Shown here: piece by piece, positions 9,233-15,889 of the stretch
Layout of the letters: the number at the start of each line of letters is the position of its first letter
How positions within the stretch are numbered: the stretch's first letter is position 1
NCBI GenBank assembly: GCA_016708025.1
Contig: JADJGQ010000005.1
Coordinates: forward strand, 205,010-269,009
Length of the DNA: 64,000 nucleotides
Source of the DNA: a bacterium
GTDB taxonomy: Bacteria; Zixibacteria; MSB-5A5; GN15; FEB-12
Reading direction: 5' to 3'
Position numbers and translations under genes: made by a program
Notes under the pieces: generated by a model
Seen by the model: the letters and a program-made list of their open reading frames with translations, nothing else
Database searches by the model: none
What the model was told of the DNA's origin: nothing

Positions 9233-9725
9233 CGTGGAGTTTGATATAAGCTAGTCCGCATGCAACGGCGTCAAACATATTCATGAAATATCGGAAACGC
9301 CATCGCCGATTGGACTCCGGTAGGCGGACAGTTCCGGATAGAGTGAACATAAGACGCTCGCGACTTGCCGTTTTGTTGCCCAGCCATTCCCCGGTGACAA
9401 CTTTCTTGATTGTGTTTGGCGCAATTTCATGCACGGGAATGCTCCAATCTTTTGCCACCCTGTGAATGCACTTTATCGCAATTACCAACAGCAAGTTTTG
9501 TTGTATTTGGGAAAAGACATTCTTCTCTAAGACAAGTGCGTCGGGCTTCTTTTCTTCAAGCAGTCGATGAATGGTCAGGGCTGACGCGGTTGAGGCGCAT
9601 GTGTAATTGCCAGGACGTCGGAGTGATTTTACGCCATAGTCTACCAATTCTCTATCGACAAAATGAGAGACACCAATCTCCCGAAGTCCCGGATCAATCG
9701 CAATAAGGCTATGCTTTTCCTTCAT
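9219..9725 (-). CDS. RuvC-like Holliday-junction resolvase/nuclease
   Basis: 168 aa with the RuvC-type RNase H fold pattern. Strand 1 is LIAIDPGLREIGVS (acidic D11), the second acidic site is E68 in ALVLEK, and the C-terminal helix MNMFDAVACGLAY carries D152, as in the DAxxxAxA motif of RuvC. Length matches RuvC (about 160-175 aa). These enzymes cut four-way junctions with divalent metal. It overlaps its neighbours on both sides (14-17 bp), so it is part of an operon with an XRE regulator, an 80-aa protein and replication-relaxation copy 2. It is an element-borne resolvase rather than the chromosomal ruvC, since no ruvAB is nearby. Confidence 0.75.
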   Translation of the reverse strand: MKEKHSLIAIDPGLREIGVSHFVDRELVDYGVKSLRRPGNYTCASTASALTIHRLLEEKKPDALVLEKNVFSQIQQNLLLVIAIKCIHRVAKDWSIPVHEIAPNTIKKVVTGEWLGNKTASRERLMFTLSGTVRLPESNRRWRFRYFMNMFDAVACGLAYIKLHDEKK

Positions 9726-9951
9726 ATTTTCGAATTAAGTAGATGAATAAGGCGCTTCGCGATTTCTTGATTTTTGATAACGGTACATCGGAAGCCTCTC
9801 GATACGCGCGGTACACAACCTGTCTGTCATGCGCCTCGCAGATTCTGCGATAAGTATCGATTTGGCTCGTGTCGCCAAACTTCTTTGCGATTTCCTGGGC
9901 CAAGTATTCTGCGCGTTTGGATCTGTCAAGCTCTGATAGATTGCTTGTCAT
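9709..9951 (-). CDS. Small hypothetical protein
   Basis: 80 aa, charged and mostly helical by composition (SKRAEYLAQEIAKKFGD, RRICEAHDRQVVYRAYREAS, KKSRSALFIYLIRKYEGK). No family recognised. Its ends overlap the XRE gene (4 bp) and the RuvC-like gene (17 bp), which strongly supports translation as part of the operon. The C-terminal pattern resembles small plasmid or phage proteins that assist replication, but this is only a guess from context. Confidence 0.65.
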   Translation of the reverse strand: MTSNLSELDRSKRAEYLAQEIAKKFGDTSQIDTYRRICEAHDRQVVYRAYREASDVPLSKIKKSRSALFIYLIRKYEGKA

Positions 9952-10232
9952 ATTGTTTTCGTCTTAGTGGATAAGTTATCCGCCCTCTCACGGACTTCGT
10001 CCCGCAATGAATCAAACAAGTCAAAGAACAGTACCTCGACCGGACACTGTATGATCGCAGAGAGCTTGAGCGCGTTCTTCAATGAAGGCAATTTTCGACC
10101 TCTCTCCCAATGGGCTATGTGAGAAACGCTCTCCAAGCCAACAGCCATCGCAACCTCGCATAATTTGAGATTTCGTTTCCGCCTATAGAAGCGGACTTGA
10201 TTCGGAAGTGGCTTAGTTGCTGCTCTGGTCAT
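9948..10232 (-). CDS. XRE-family helix-turn-helix regulator
   Basis: 94 aa, a Cro/CI-type HTH over residues 11-65: VRFYRRKRNLKLCEVAMAVG, then HIAHWERGRKLPSLKNALKLSAII. The family binds palindromic operators and often controls its own operon. It is the first gene of the operon with the 80-aa, RuvC-like and replication-relaxation genes. The upstream intergenic region, shared with a divergent plus-strand gene, holds an inverted repeat (10268-10287) that may be its operator. Confidence 0.85.
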   Translation of the reverse strand: MTRAATKPLPNQVRFYRRKRNLKLCEVAMAVGLESVSHIAHWERGRKLPSLKNALKLSAIIQCPVEVLFFDLFDSLRDEVRERADNLSTKTKTI

Positions 10233-10267
10233 AGACTTCGTGATTCATTACGACCCGGGTAGCATAG

Positions 10268-10287
10268 GAGCGGTTCGAAATCCGCTC
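10268..10287. promoter_or_regulatory. Inverted repeat, candidate XRE operator
   Basis: GAGCGG and CCGCTC are perfect 6-bp arms around TTCGAAAT, 36 bp upstream of the XRE start and in the divergent intergenic region. A consensus DnaA box (TGTGGATAA, 10311-10319) lies beside it. Location and symmetry suggest an operator for the XRE protein. Confidence 0.4.
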
Positions 10288-10408
10288 AATTGCCGATTTC
10301 GGCTACTTCCTGTGGATAAGGAAGTGACCCGGATCGAAGCGACTTCGGATTCAAGAGGACCACTACTTCATGGAGTCGTCAGCCTGTTTGGGTAAGTGAA
10401 TTCACAGT

Positions 10409-10750
10409 GTGAAAACGAAATACGCTAGCGCATCTCACGAGTTTAGTCAATACCCCAAAGGGCACATCCGATTAGCCGGATTCGACAACTTTTCCTCCCT
10501 ACCAGCGGACGCGATTGTTGGGTATCGTCTTTATATGCCTATACAAGAACACCACATCAAAGCGCTCCAAACCATTTACTTGAAGCAATGCGGACGCGAT
10601 CTTTCTCACCAAGACGCCTGGGCAATGGCGCATCGTCTCGTCAATCTCATTCGCATACTCTCACAATCAGACCGCGAATCTCTGGAATTAGTTCGAACAT
10701 TCCCAACTTGCCCCCTCGACGCGAAGACTGATAGTATTAATCAGATTTGA
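10409..10750 (+). CDS. Hypothetical protein
   Basis: 113 aa starting at GTG. No family recognised. The middle (HHIKALQTIYLKQCGRDLSH, then WAMAHRLVNLIRILSQS) is helical and resembles small plasmid proteins often found beside recombinases. It is divergent from the XRE operon and ends 16 bp before the serine recombinase pseudogene on the same strand, so the two probably shared a transcript. Confidence 0.55.
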   Translation: MKTKYASASHEFSQYPKGHIRLAGFDNFSSLPADAIVGYRLYMPIQEHHIKALQTIYLKQCGRDLSHQDAWAMAHRLVNLIRILSQSDRESLELVRTFPTCPLDAKTDSINQI

Positions 10751-10766
10751 CTTTGGCCCTTCGCTT

Positions 10767-12109
10767 ATGCCACAAATTGCCATTTATGCACGTAAATCAA
10801 CAGAATCTGAGGATCGTCAAGTCCTCTCGATTGACTCTCAGATAAAGGAATTGCAGGAATTTGCCGCGAGAGAGAAGCTCGGAAAGGTCGTTGTGTTTAC
10901 TGAATCCAAGTCGGCAAAAGCACCAGGTCGACCGGCCTTCAACGAACTACTTAAGAGAGTCAGCAAGGGGGAATTTGACAGGCTTGTCTGCTGGAAATTG
11001 GATCGACTGGCTAGGAATCCGGTCGACGGTGGCGCGGTCATCTGGGCTGTCGAAGAGGGCAAAATCCAACACATATATACTCCCCAGCGACGATTCGACA
11101 ACAGCGGCAATGATAAATTCTGGATGCAGCTGGAGTTTGGCATGGCGAAAAAGTACGTTGATGATCTGTCCGATAACGTCAAACGGGGCCTTCGCGCTAA
11201 AGTGGCTCAAGGTTGATGCCAGGTCTCCTCCACTCGGCTACCTCAACGATCTTATAACAAAACAAGTGGTGAAAGACCCGGTTCGGTTCCCGCTCATACG
11301 AAACATGTGGGATCTATTGCTCACCGGCGAACACACTCCGAATGCTATAGTGACAATCGCGACTGACGAGTGGGGTCTCACAACCCGCCAATTCAAGCAC
11401 GTGGGTGGAGGCCCGGTAGCCTATTCGACCGTGTATTCCATTTTCGGAAACCCATTCTACTACGGAAAATTCCTCTGGAACGGAGAGTTGGTCGACGGCG
11501 CTCATGAGCCTATGATAACCTTTAACGAATTCGAGCGCGCGCAGTATCTCATGGGCCGTCGAACTCAACCGAGGCCTAAGCAGAAGTTCTTTGCATACAC
11601 CGGGCTTATAAACTGTGGGGAATGCGGAGCTGCCGTTACAGCTGAGAACAAGGTCAATCGATACGGGAGTAAGTACACTTACTACCATTGCACCAAACGG
11701 AAGCGCGGTACCTATTGCCTCACAACGGGTCGTTGAGGAAAAGGAGCTCGAATCACAAATCCTCGACTTCTTGAAGTCGATTGCAATCCCTCGTGACTAC
11801 CTCAATTGGGCGCTCGGAGTTCTCAAAGACCTTAAACGTGATGAGACCGCTGCCGCAGGCTCTCGGCTGTTGACCATTGAGAGTCGGATAGCTTCATTGG
11901 CGAAAGCGCAAGACTCTTTACTCGATATGAAGCTACGCGGATTACTTCCGGACGAAGAATTCTCCGCCAAGAGACACCAGCTCAATGAATCAAAGCTTCG
12001 GCTAGAAGAACAACTGCAACGAAGTTCAGTTGATGGCGTTGATCTCGCTGCTAAGCTTTCAAATTTACTTGTTCTGCGGCTAATGCATTCGAGAAAGCCT
12101 TACCCATAA
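10767..12109 (+). pseudogene. Large serine recombinase, frameshifted twice
   Basis: Three consecutive frames together encode a large serine recombinase of about 440 aa. Frame 1 (10767-11216) is the resolvase catalytic domain: IYARKSTESEDRQ with the nucleophilic Ser, then DRLVCWKLDRLARNP. Frame 2 (to about 11718) is the Recombinase domain and zinc ribbon: GYLND, YSTVYSIFGNPFYYGKF, CGECG, YYHCTKRKRGTYC. Frame 3 (to 12109) is the C-terminal coiled coil: EEKELESQILDFLKSI, then ESRIASLAKAQD. The joins are near 11210, where the first frame stops after KVAQG, and at 11719, where one extra C after TGC shifts SQRVVEE. As written the gene is inactive; sequence error is the alternative. Confidence 0.8.
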
Positions 12110-12181
12110 GGCGAAGAACTATTTTGCGGCAGGTCGGTTCGAACCTCACGCTTTTGAACAAAATCCTACGTATACAAGCCC

Positions 12182-12409
12182 ATGAACCGCTCCGAGCGAA
12201 TAAGAGAAGAGCTTGATACGCAAAGACATCAAACGACTCCGTTCGAACCCGCATTTTTTCGCTCATATAAGCACAAAAAACCACTTAAAACAGTGAGCTT
12301 TTGTGCAAACCACTCCCTAGTGAAGGACGTTCGAACTTTGTGTCAGAAATTCGCACATAAATTGGAATTTACTCCCCTATCCCGCAAGAAGAAGTATAGA
12401 CGGAAATAG
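12182..12409 (+). CDS. Small basic protein with LVKDVRT motif
   Basis: 75 aa, rich in Lys/Arg, starting at ATG 12182. No family recognised. The second half, from about residue 43 (CANHSLVKDVRTL) to the C-terminal KKKYRRK, is repeated as an open frame at 13910-14008, with differences that keep the same reading frame. Related LVKDVRT or VVKDVRT frames occur at about 13835 and 19612. The upstream half is not repeated. It contains one of the GTTCGAAC sites (12241). Translation is plausible but unproven, because the conserved stretch might instead be a DNA element. Confidence 0.4.
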   Translation: MNRSERIREELDTQRHQTTPFEPAFFRSYKHKKPLKTVSFCANHSLVKDVRTLCQKFAHKLEFTPLSRKKKYRRK

Positions 12410-12453
12410 AAGAAATGAGGAGGGAGGAAAAGTTGTCGGGATAGGCTACTACT

Positions 12454-12462
12454 TGTGGATAA
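12454..12462. promoter_or_regulatory. Consensus DnaA box
   Basis: TGTGGATAA, the exact complement of the DnaA box TTATCCACA. The same nonamer is kept at 14053-14061 in copy B and also occurs at 10311-10319. It lies 33 bp upstream of the -35 element in both cassettes, give or take a few bases. Confidence 0.45.
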
Positions 12463-12495
12463 TACAAGACCTTGCTGAATTACTCTGCTGCGATC

Positions 12496-12524
12496 TTGAT
12501 CTCAAGACTCGGTAGTGCTAGGGT
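12496..12524 (+). promoter_or_regulatory. Sigma-70-like promoter of cassette A
   Basis: TTGATC (12496-12501), a 17-bp spacer and TAGGGT (12519-12524). Copy B has TTGATC, 17 bp, TAGGAT at matching positions although most of the spacer has changed, which supports both hexamers being functional. The predicted start is about 12531, at the first base of the GTTGC hairpin. Confidence 0.65.
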
Positions 12525-12530
12525 TAGAAC

Positions 12531-12546
12531 GTTGCAATTACGCAAC
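12531..12546 (+). promoter_or_regulatory. 5'-end hairpin of cassette A transcript
   Basis: GTTGC-AATTAC-GCAAC, a perfect 5-bp stem with a 6-nt loop, located where transcription should begin. Copy B keeps the stem with loop AATAAC. It may protect the RNA 5' end, or as DNA it may be an operator just downstream of the promoter. Confidence 0.5.
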
Positions 12547-12569
12547 AATGTCCATTAATGGAGGTGCTG

Positions 12570-12665
12570 ATGAAACGACATCTGTACCCGTCGACCGGCG
12601 ATGCACCGATCAAGGATCCCCTCGAAAACGGCTCGCCACTGCGCGACCCTACAAATGGAGGTTGA
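12570..12665 (+). CDS. Tiny ORF A1 (31 aa)
   Basis: ATG 5 nt after a perfect GGAGG (12560-12564), encoding 31 aa: MKRHLYPSTGDAPIKDPLEN, then GSPLRDPTNGG. The composition is Gly/Pro/Asp-rich with no hydrophobic segment. It shares a loose pattern (DxPxK, NGSxLR, GG) with the first half of the ORF in copy B. Its last codons contain the GGAGG that serves the next ORF. It could be a secreted or modified peptide, or merely a leader of a regulatory RNA. No family recognised. Confidence 0.45.
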   Translation: MKRHLYPSTGDAPIKDPLENGSPLRDPTNGG

Positions 12666-12666
12666 G

Positions 12667-12732
12667 ATGTCCAAGTATCTCGGCTCCGAAGACCAGGGCC
12701 AAAAGCTTCATCATCCTGAAGATGTTGATTGA
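12667..12732 (+). CDS. Tiny ORF A2 (21 aa) with His/Asp tail
   Basis: ATG 12667, one base past the stop of A1 and 5 nt after GGAGG (12657-12661). The 21-residue product ends DQGQKLHHPEDVD. The C-terminus parallels the end of the copy B product (GDQRLHHHDDDN), so this tail is the best conserved peptide feature of the cassette. The terminator starts 6 bp after the stop. His/Asp clusters can bind metal, but no function is known. Confidence 0.4.
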   Translation: MSKYLGSEDQGQKLHHPEDVD

Positions 12733-12737
12733 AGCAA

Positions 12738-12773
12738 GGGCGGTTGTGTCATGAGACACGCCGCCCATTTTTT
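12738..12773 (+). terminator. Terminator of cassette A
   Basis: GGGCGG pairs with CCGCCC around an inner GTGTC-ATGA-GACAC hairpin, followed by six T. Copy B (14370-14406) has the same structure with one or two base changes. Confidence 0.85.
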
Positions 12774-12904
12774 ACCAATTCAACACGCAAACAAAATCAT
12801 CTGTTCCCCCTCTTTAATTACATGACAGGGGATAAAAAATCCCTCTGCATGAGCCGAGCTCACGCAGAGGGAAATACCAAGGGCATAAATCAAGTGCCAA
12901 CTAA

Positions 12905-13522
12905 TCAAGCAGACAAGGGCTTGATACTGCGGAGTACGAGGAACTGATGGCTCTCATGCCACCTAAGGTCGATCCAGTAGAAGTACAGAGAGACGCCGTT
13001 ATGGGTAGCAAGGACATACGCGAGGTTCTGATTACCGTCAATCTCGAGCTTATTGCCACACGGGGAAACGATCCGGCCTTTTTTCCGCTCATCGGGAAAC
13101 AGTGCATGAAACGTCTCTGAAATGGCGCGGTCGATTTTAAGGGCGTTTTCCTTCTTGATAGCGGCAAAGTGCTGTTCGAAGGAATAACCCTCATCATGCC
13201 GCACGAGCTCAACCGTCACTTCAGCTTTGCCACTGTATCGAACGGGAAAGTGTTCAGCTTTTAGGTTCACATTGAGACCAGCATAATTTCCATTAAACGG
13301 AAACTCTTTCCACTTCGGGTCGTCGAAGTCGACGATGAAGGTGAAGAACTTCTGATCGGCGACAAGTATTTCGGCTATAGCATTTTTGAGATGCTTGTCT
13401 TTCAGAACTCGACGAACGTCGTCGTCAGTCCCGCCGCGTTCGATAACAGCGTCAGTGATGGCCTTGAGGATTTCAAAGCCAGAACCCATTGCGCTTAAAA
13501 GCTCGCTTTTGTAACGTGCCAT
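12905..13522 (-). CDS. Hypothetical protein between the two cassettes
   Basis: 205 aa from the ATG at 13522 (MARYKSELLSAM), which has AAGGAG 8 nt upstream; a longer frame to 13555 lacks such a site. Residues 30-60 contain RGGTDDDVRRVLKDKHLKNA, and the C-terminus ends with YFYWIDLRWHESHQFLVLRS. No family recognised with certainty; it looks like a small soluble alpha/beta protein. It lies on the opposite strand between cassette copies A and B, so its long upstream region overlaps the lead-in to copy B. A nested hairpin (13595-13647) lies 73 bp before its start. Confidence 0.75.
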   Translation of the reverse strand: MARYKSELLSAMGSGFEILKAITDAVIERGGTDDDVRRVLKDKHLKNAIAEILVADQKFFTFIVDFDDPKWKEFPFNGNYAGLNVNLKAEHFPVRYSGKAEVTVELVRHDEGYSFEQHFAAIKKENALKIDRAISETFHALFPDERKKGRIVSPCGNKLEIDGNQNLAYVLATHNGVSLYFYWIDLRWHESHQFLVLRSIKPLSA

Positions 13523-13594
13523 GTTAGACACTCCTTTATGTTTGGCATACCTCATATCGCGACCCTTGTGGTACGACTTAAGGCTTACCGATTC

Positions 13595-13647
13595 TGAGAA
13601 CAGCCCTCTGGAGACCTATTTTAGGTCATGCCAAAAGGCTGCTCTCA
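13595..13647 (-). other. Nested hairpin upstream of the 205-aa gene
   Basis: The outer arms TGAGAACAGCC and GGCTGCTCTCA pair over 11 positions with one mismatch. Inside is a perfect GACCTA-TTT-TAGGTC hairpin. It would form in the 5' untranslated region of the minus-strand gene, or as DNA between that gene and cassette B. A regulatory RNA or protein-binding element is possible. Confidence 0.4.
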
Positions 13648-13743
13648 AATAAAGGAGTGATCTTGGCTTGTCCGCCCAATAGGCGGAAGTTTGTAAGGAA
13701 CAAAATATCAAGGTAGCTTATTGCTAAATAGATTGTCTGTCAA

Positions 13744-13761
13744 TGCGGGTTCGAACCCGCA
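13744..13761. repeat. 18-bp perfect palindrome containing GTTCGAAC
   Basis: TGCGGGTTC followed directly by its complement GAACCCGCA. It is the first of three GTTCGAAC octamers before cassette B (13749, 13847, 13928); cassette A has three at 12137, 12241 and 12329. A dimeric protein-binding site is plausible. Confidence 0.45.
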
Positions 13762-14096
13762 ATTAGCAGACAAAACGCTTGTAAATATCGATTCAATCGG
13801 TCACTATCTTCTGAGATTTCCACTTCCCCCGGGTGTAGTGAAGGATGTTCGAACCATGCTGATTTCCTATCAAAACACGCCTGTTTCTTGACAGACGTCT
13901 TGCGGGAATCACTCCCTAGTGAAGGACGTTCGAACTTTATGTCAGAAATTTGGCCATAAATTGGAATTTACTCCCCTACCCCACAAGAAGAAGTATAGAC
14001 GTAAATAGAGGAAATGAGGAGGGAGGAAAAGTTGTCGAGATAGGCTATAACTTGTGGATAATACAAATAATCAGTTTAGTGAATCTGCAAAGGGTC

Positions 14097-14125
14097 TTGA
14101 TCCTCAAGGTTAGCGGTGCTAGGAT
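14097..14125 (+). promoter_or_regulatory. Sigma-70-like promoter of cassette B
   Basis: TTGATC (14097-14102), 17 bp, TAGGAT (14120-14125), matching the promoter of copy A. A GTTGC-AATAAC-GCAAC hairpin (14132-14147) begins at the predicted transcription start. Confidence 0.65.
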
Positions 14126-14175
14126 TTTAATGTTGCAATAACGCAACAGCAACGAACATTTTACCGGAGGTGTCT

Positions 14176-14364
14176 ATGTACAACTCCAGAACCCGTGATC
14201 CTGACGAGCCTACCAAAATCAGAGGAGAAGGTGGAAACTACTTCTCTGGTGGCGGCATCAACGGCTCCCTGAGAATTCGCGGGGGTGGCAGTGACGGCAC
14301 TCGTTTCCGCCATGAGCCCAGCGATGGCGACCAAAGGCTTCATCATCACGATGATGATAACTGA
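14176..14364 (+). CDS. Small Gly/Asp/His-rich peptide of cassette B (62 aa)
   Basis: ATG 14176, 5 nt after GGAGG (14166-14170). The product has Gly-rich segments (GEGGNYFSGGGINGS, IRGGGSDG) and ends GDQRLHHHDDDN. The C-terminus matches tiny ORF A2, and the middle loosely matches A1, so copy A looks like a split or shortened version. There is no signal peptide or membrane helix. A precursor or leader peptide is one reading: a membrane peptide, a methyltransferase and a cupin follow on the same strand. No family recognised. Confidence 0.5.
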   Translation: MYNSRTRDPDEPTKIRGEGGNYFSGGGINGSLRIRGGGSDGTRFRHEPSDGDQRLHHHDDDN

Positions 14365-14369
14365 AGCAA

Positions 14370-14406
14370 GGGCGGTTGTGTCATGAGACACTCCGCCCAT
14401 TTTTTT
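14370..14406 (+). terminator. Terminator of cassette B
   Basis: GGGCGG and CCGCCC arms with an inner GTGTC-ATGA-GACAC hairpin and a run of seven T. It separates the small peptide from the downstream genes. Confidence 0.85.
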
Positions 14407-14518
14407 GCTATACGGGTGTACCTTGTAATCTGTTCTTGCCTAGGTGTATACTTTTCTCGAGCCGACTAGGCTACAATATGATAAATTAATGCACCCTAGG
14501 TACGGAAAGGAGGTACCT

Positions 14519-14659
14519 GTGAAAAACATTGTCCTTTACTTGATTGCCATCGCAGTTCTGATTATTGTGGCATCACCCGAGGGAGTCTCAGACTTCCTGC
14601 TAAGTATAAGGGCGCACCTCACAGTGAATCCCTTAAAGAGGTCATCATATGTTAGCTGA
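14519..14659 (+). CDS. Single-helix membrane micropeptide
   Basis: 46 aa starting at GTG 14519, which follows AAGGAGG with 5-nt spacing. Residues 4-19 (IVLYLIAIAVLIIVAS) form one membrane helix; the rest is short and basic. It is far smaller than usual annotation limits but has a near-ideal ribosome binding site. Holin-like, toxin-like (type I) or regulatory membrane peptides fit this shape; the sequence does not decide between them. Confidence 0.5.
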   Translation: MKNIVLYLIAIAVLIIVASPEGVSDFLLSIRAHLTVNPLKRSSYVS

Positions 14660-15167
14660 CTGGAGGGCTTCCCGTTACGCGGTTGACAGCTGGCTGTCAC
14701 GCCCTACGGATCCAGCGGCACTCTCCTCCTTGTCTTCTCCAGGTCGAATCCAAGAAAAACACCAGCGCAAAGACAACTCGTTCAGGTTCAGGTGCATAAG
14801 AGCCCTTCGTGTAGAGGATACTTTGGCTGCACAGAACCGCTTTGACGAACAACTTTCAACAGAAGCTTTATTGACATCATGGTTCACTCTGACTATTATA
14901 ACAAGCAGCAGGATAGGGGGAGCCCATGGTCACTTGCTCTATATGCTCCAATCCGTCGCCTGTCTTTGTCTTGAGTTAAGTCGTCTATATGCGTCTGTGG
15001 GTCAAAACCACAGCGTGATCCAGACTCATTCAAAAAAATGGACGTGAATATTCGACCCCCGATGGAGTATCATTACCAAATGCGTGTCGGCTAACGGATC
15101 GAAGAACCGGTGAAGGTTGTGACAAGACCCGTCCCGAGGAAGCAGCGTCACCGAAGGAGGATTGACC
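14660..15167 (+). other. Intergenic stretch with an uncertain 132-aa frame
   Basis: An open frame from ATG 14649 to 15047 overlaps the end of the membrane peptide and has AGAGG 7 nt before its start. Its Ser/Leu/Arg-rich product has no recognisable domain, so it is not called as a gene. AAGGAGG at 15154-15160 serves the methyltransferase start at 15168. No clear terminator or promoter was found. Confidence 0.3.
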
Positions 15168-15887
15168 GTGGCGGTGGATTTCAAACAGTACTATACGGAA
15201 GAATGGAAGACAAAGCTCAGCCAGCCTCAGTACCAAGAGCTTAGCTCACGATGGAGAAGCCGATGGGACTTTGCAAAGAAATATGCGCCAGTCAATGGTA
15301 AAGTTCTCGACGTTGGATGCGGCGACGGCATTCTTGGCCAGGTTCTTATACGCGACCTGCACTGTCAAGTTCATGGGATAGATATCAGTGACTACGCGTT
15401 GGATTTGGCATCACAGCGTGGTATCATGACCGCGTACTGCGATATGTCCGGAGATCGCTTTCCATTCGTGGATAATACCTTTGACTATGCCGTGCTTGCC
15501 TGTACCCTCGAGCACATCATGGATCCGCTCCATGCCTTAGCTGAGACCCGGAGAGTCCTCAAACCAGGCGGCCTGATGGCTGTGTCCCTTCCAAATGTGG
15601 CATACTTCTGGAATCGCGTCTGGTTTGTGCTTGGAAGAACGTCCAAGGACTTTCTCCATGTGAATCCGGGTGAAGGAATGCATCTTCAGTTTTACAACTA
15701 CAAGAATGAGTTCGAAGAACGCGTGCTCAAAAGCCTGGCGCACCTCACAGTTATACGGAAACAGGGAGATCTGAAGAACCCACGCAAGTATACTCCGTTT
15801 GGACGGGCGCTATTGCGGTTCGGTATAGCTGTCACACCAAATCTATTTGCACAATATACACACTGGCTCATTAGAAAGGAGTCTTAA
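15168..15887 (+). CDS. Class I SAM-dependent methyltransferase
   Basis: 239 aa from GTG 15168, which has AAGGAGG 7 nt upstream; a TTG at 15162 is too close to that site. Motif I is VLDVGCGDG (46-54), followed by an acidic strand-2 end (GIDISDYAL) and the post-motif region RVLKPGGLMAVSLPN. This is Methyltransf_11/MetW-like. The substrate is not visible. The cupin gene starts 2 bp after its stop, so the two are one transcript. The preceding peptide genes raise a peptide-modification hypothesis, but family members also methylate lipids, sugars and quinones. Confidence 0.85.
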   Translation: MAVDFKQYYTEEWKTKLSQPQYQELSSRWRSRWDFAKKYAPVNGKVLDVGCGDGILGQVLIRDLHCQVHGIDISDYALDLASQRGIMTAYCDMSGDRFPFVDNTFDYAVLACTLEHIMDPLHALAETRRVLKPGGLMAVSLPNVAYFWNRVWFVLGRTSKDFLHVNPGEGMHLQFYNYKNEFEERVLKSLAHLTVIRKQGDLKNPRKYTPFGRALLRFGIAVTPNLFAQYTHWLIRKES

Positions 15888-15889
15888 GT

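Larger units (their letters stand above)
12311..12776 (+). repeat. Duplicated cassette, copy A
   Basis: About 460 bp matches copy B at 13910-14407. Conserved in order are a 145-bp block (end of a small ORF, AGGAGGGAGGAAAAGTTGTC, DnaA box 12454-12462), promoter (12496-12524), hairpin (12531-12546), Shine-Dalgarno plus tiny ORFs, and terminator (12738-12773). The block before the promoter and the terminator are nearly identical, whereas the coding part between them has diverged strongly. Three GTTCGAAC octamers (12137, 12241, 12329) lead into it, as in copy B. The two copies flank the minus-strand 205-aa gene. Confidence 0.85.
13910..14407 (+). repeat. Duplicated cassette, copy B
   Basis: Second copy of the cassette at 12311-12776, 1,599 bp downstream at its left end. 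It keeps the ORF-tail block, DnaA box (14053-14061), promoter (14097-14125), hairpin (14132-14147), Shine-Dalgarno and terminator (14370-14406). The coding part is one 62-aa ORF instead of two short ones. The upstream 75-aa ORF has no start here: its C-terminal frame follows an in-frame stop, so only the tail remains. Confidence 0.85.

Noticed and set aside
13744..13761. tRNA T-arm-like sequence
   Set aside because: GCGGGTTCGAACCCGC looks like a T arm, but no acceptor, D or anticodon arm can be built around it; it is a plain palindrome and one of several GTTCGAAC sites.
12311..14407. CRISPR or tandem phage-like repeat array
   Set aside because: There are only two long copies with genes between and inside; no short regular repeats with unique spacers were found anywhere in the window.
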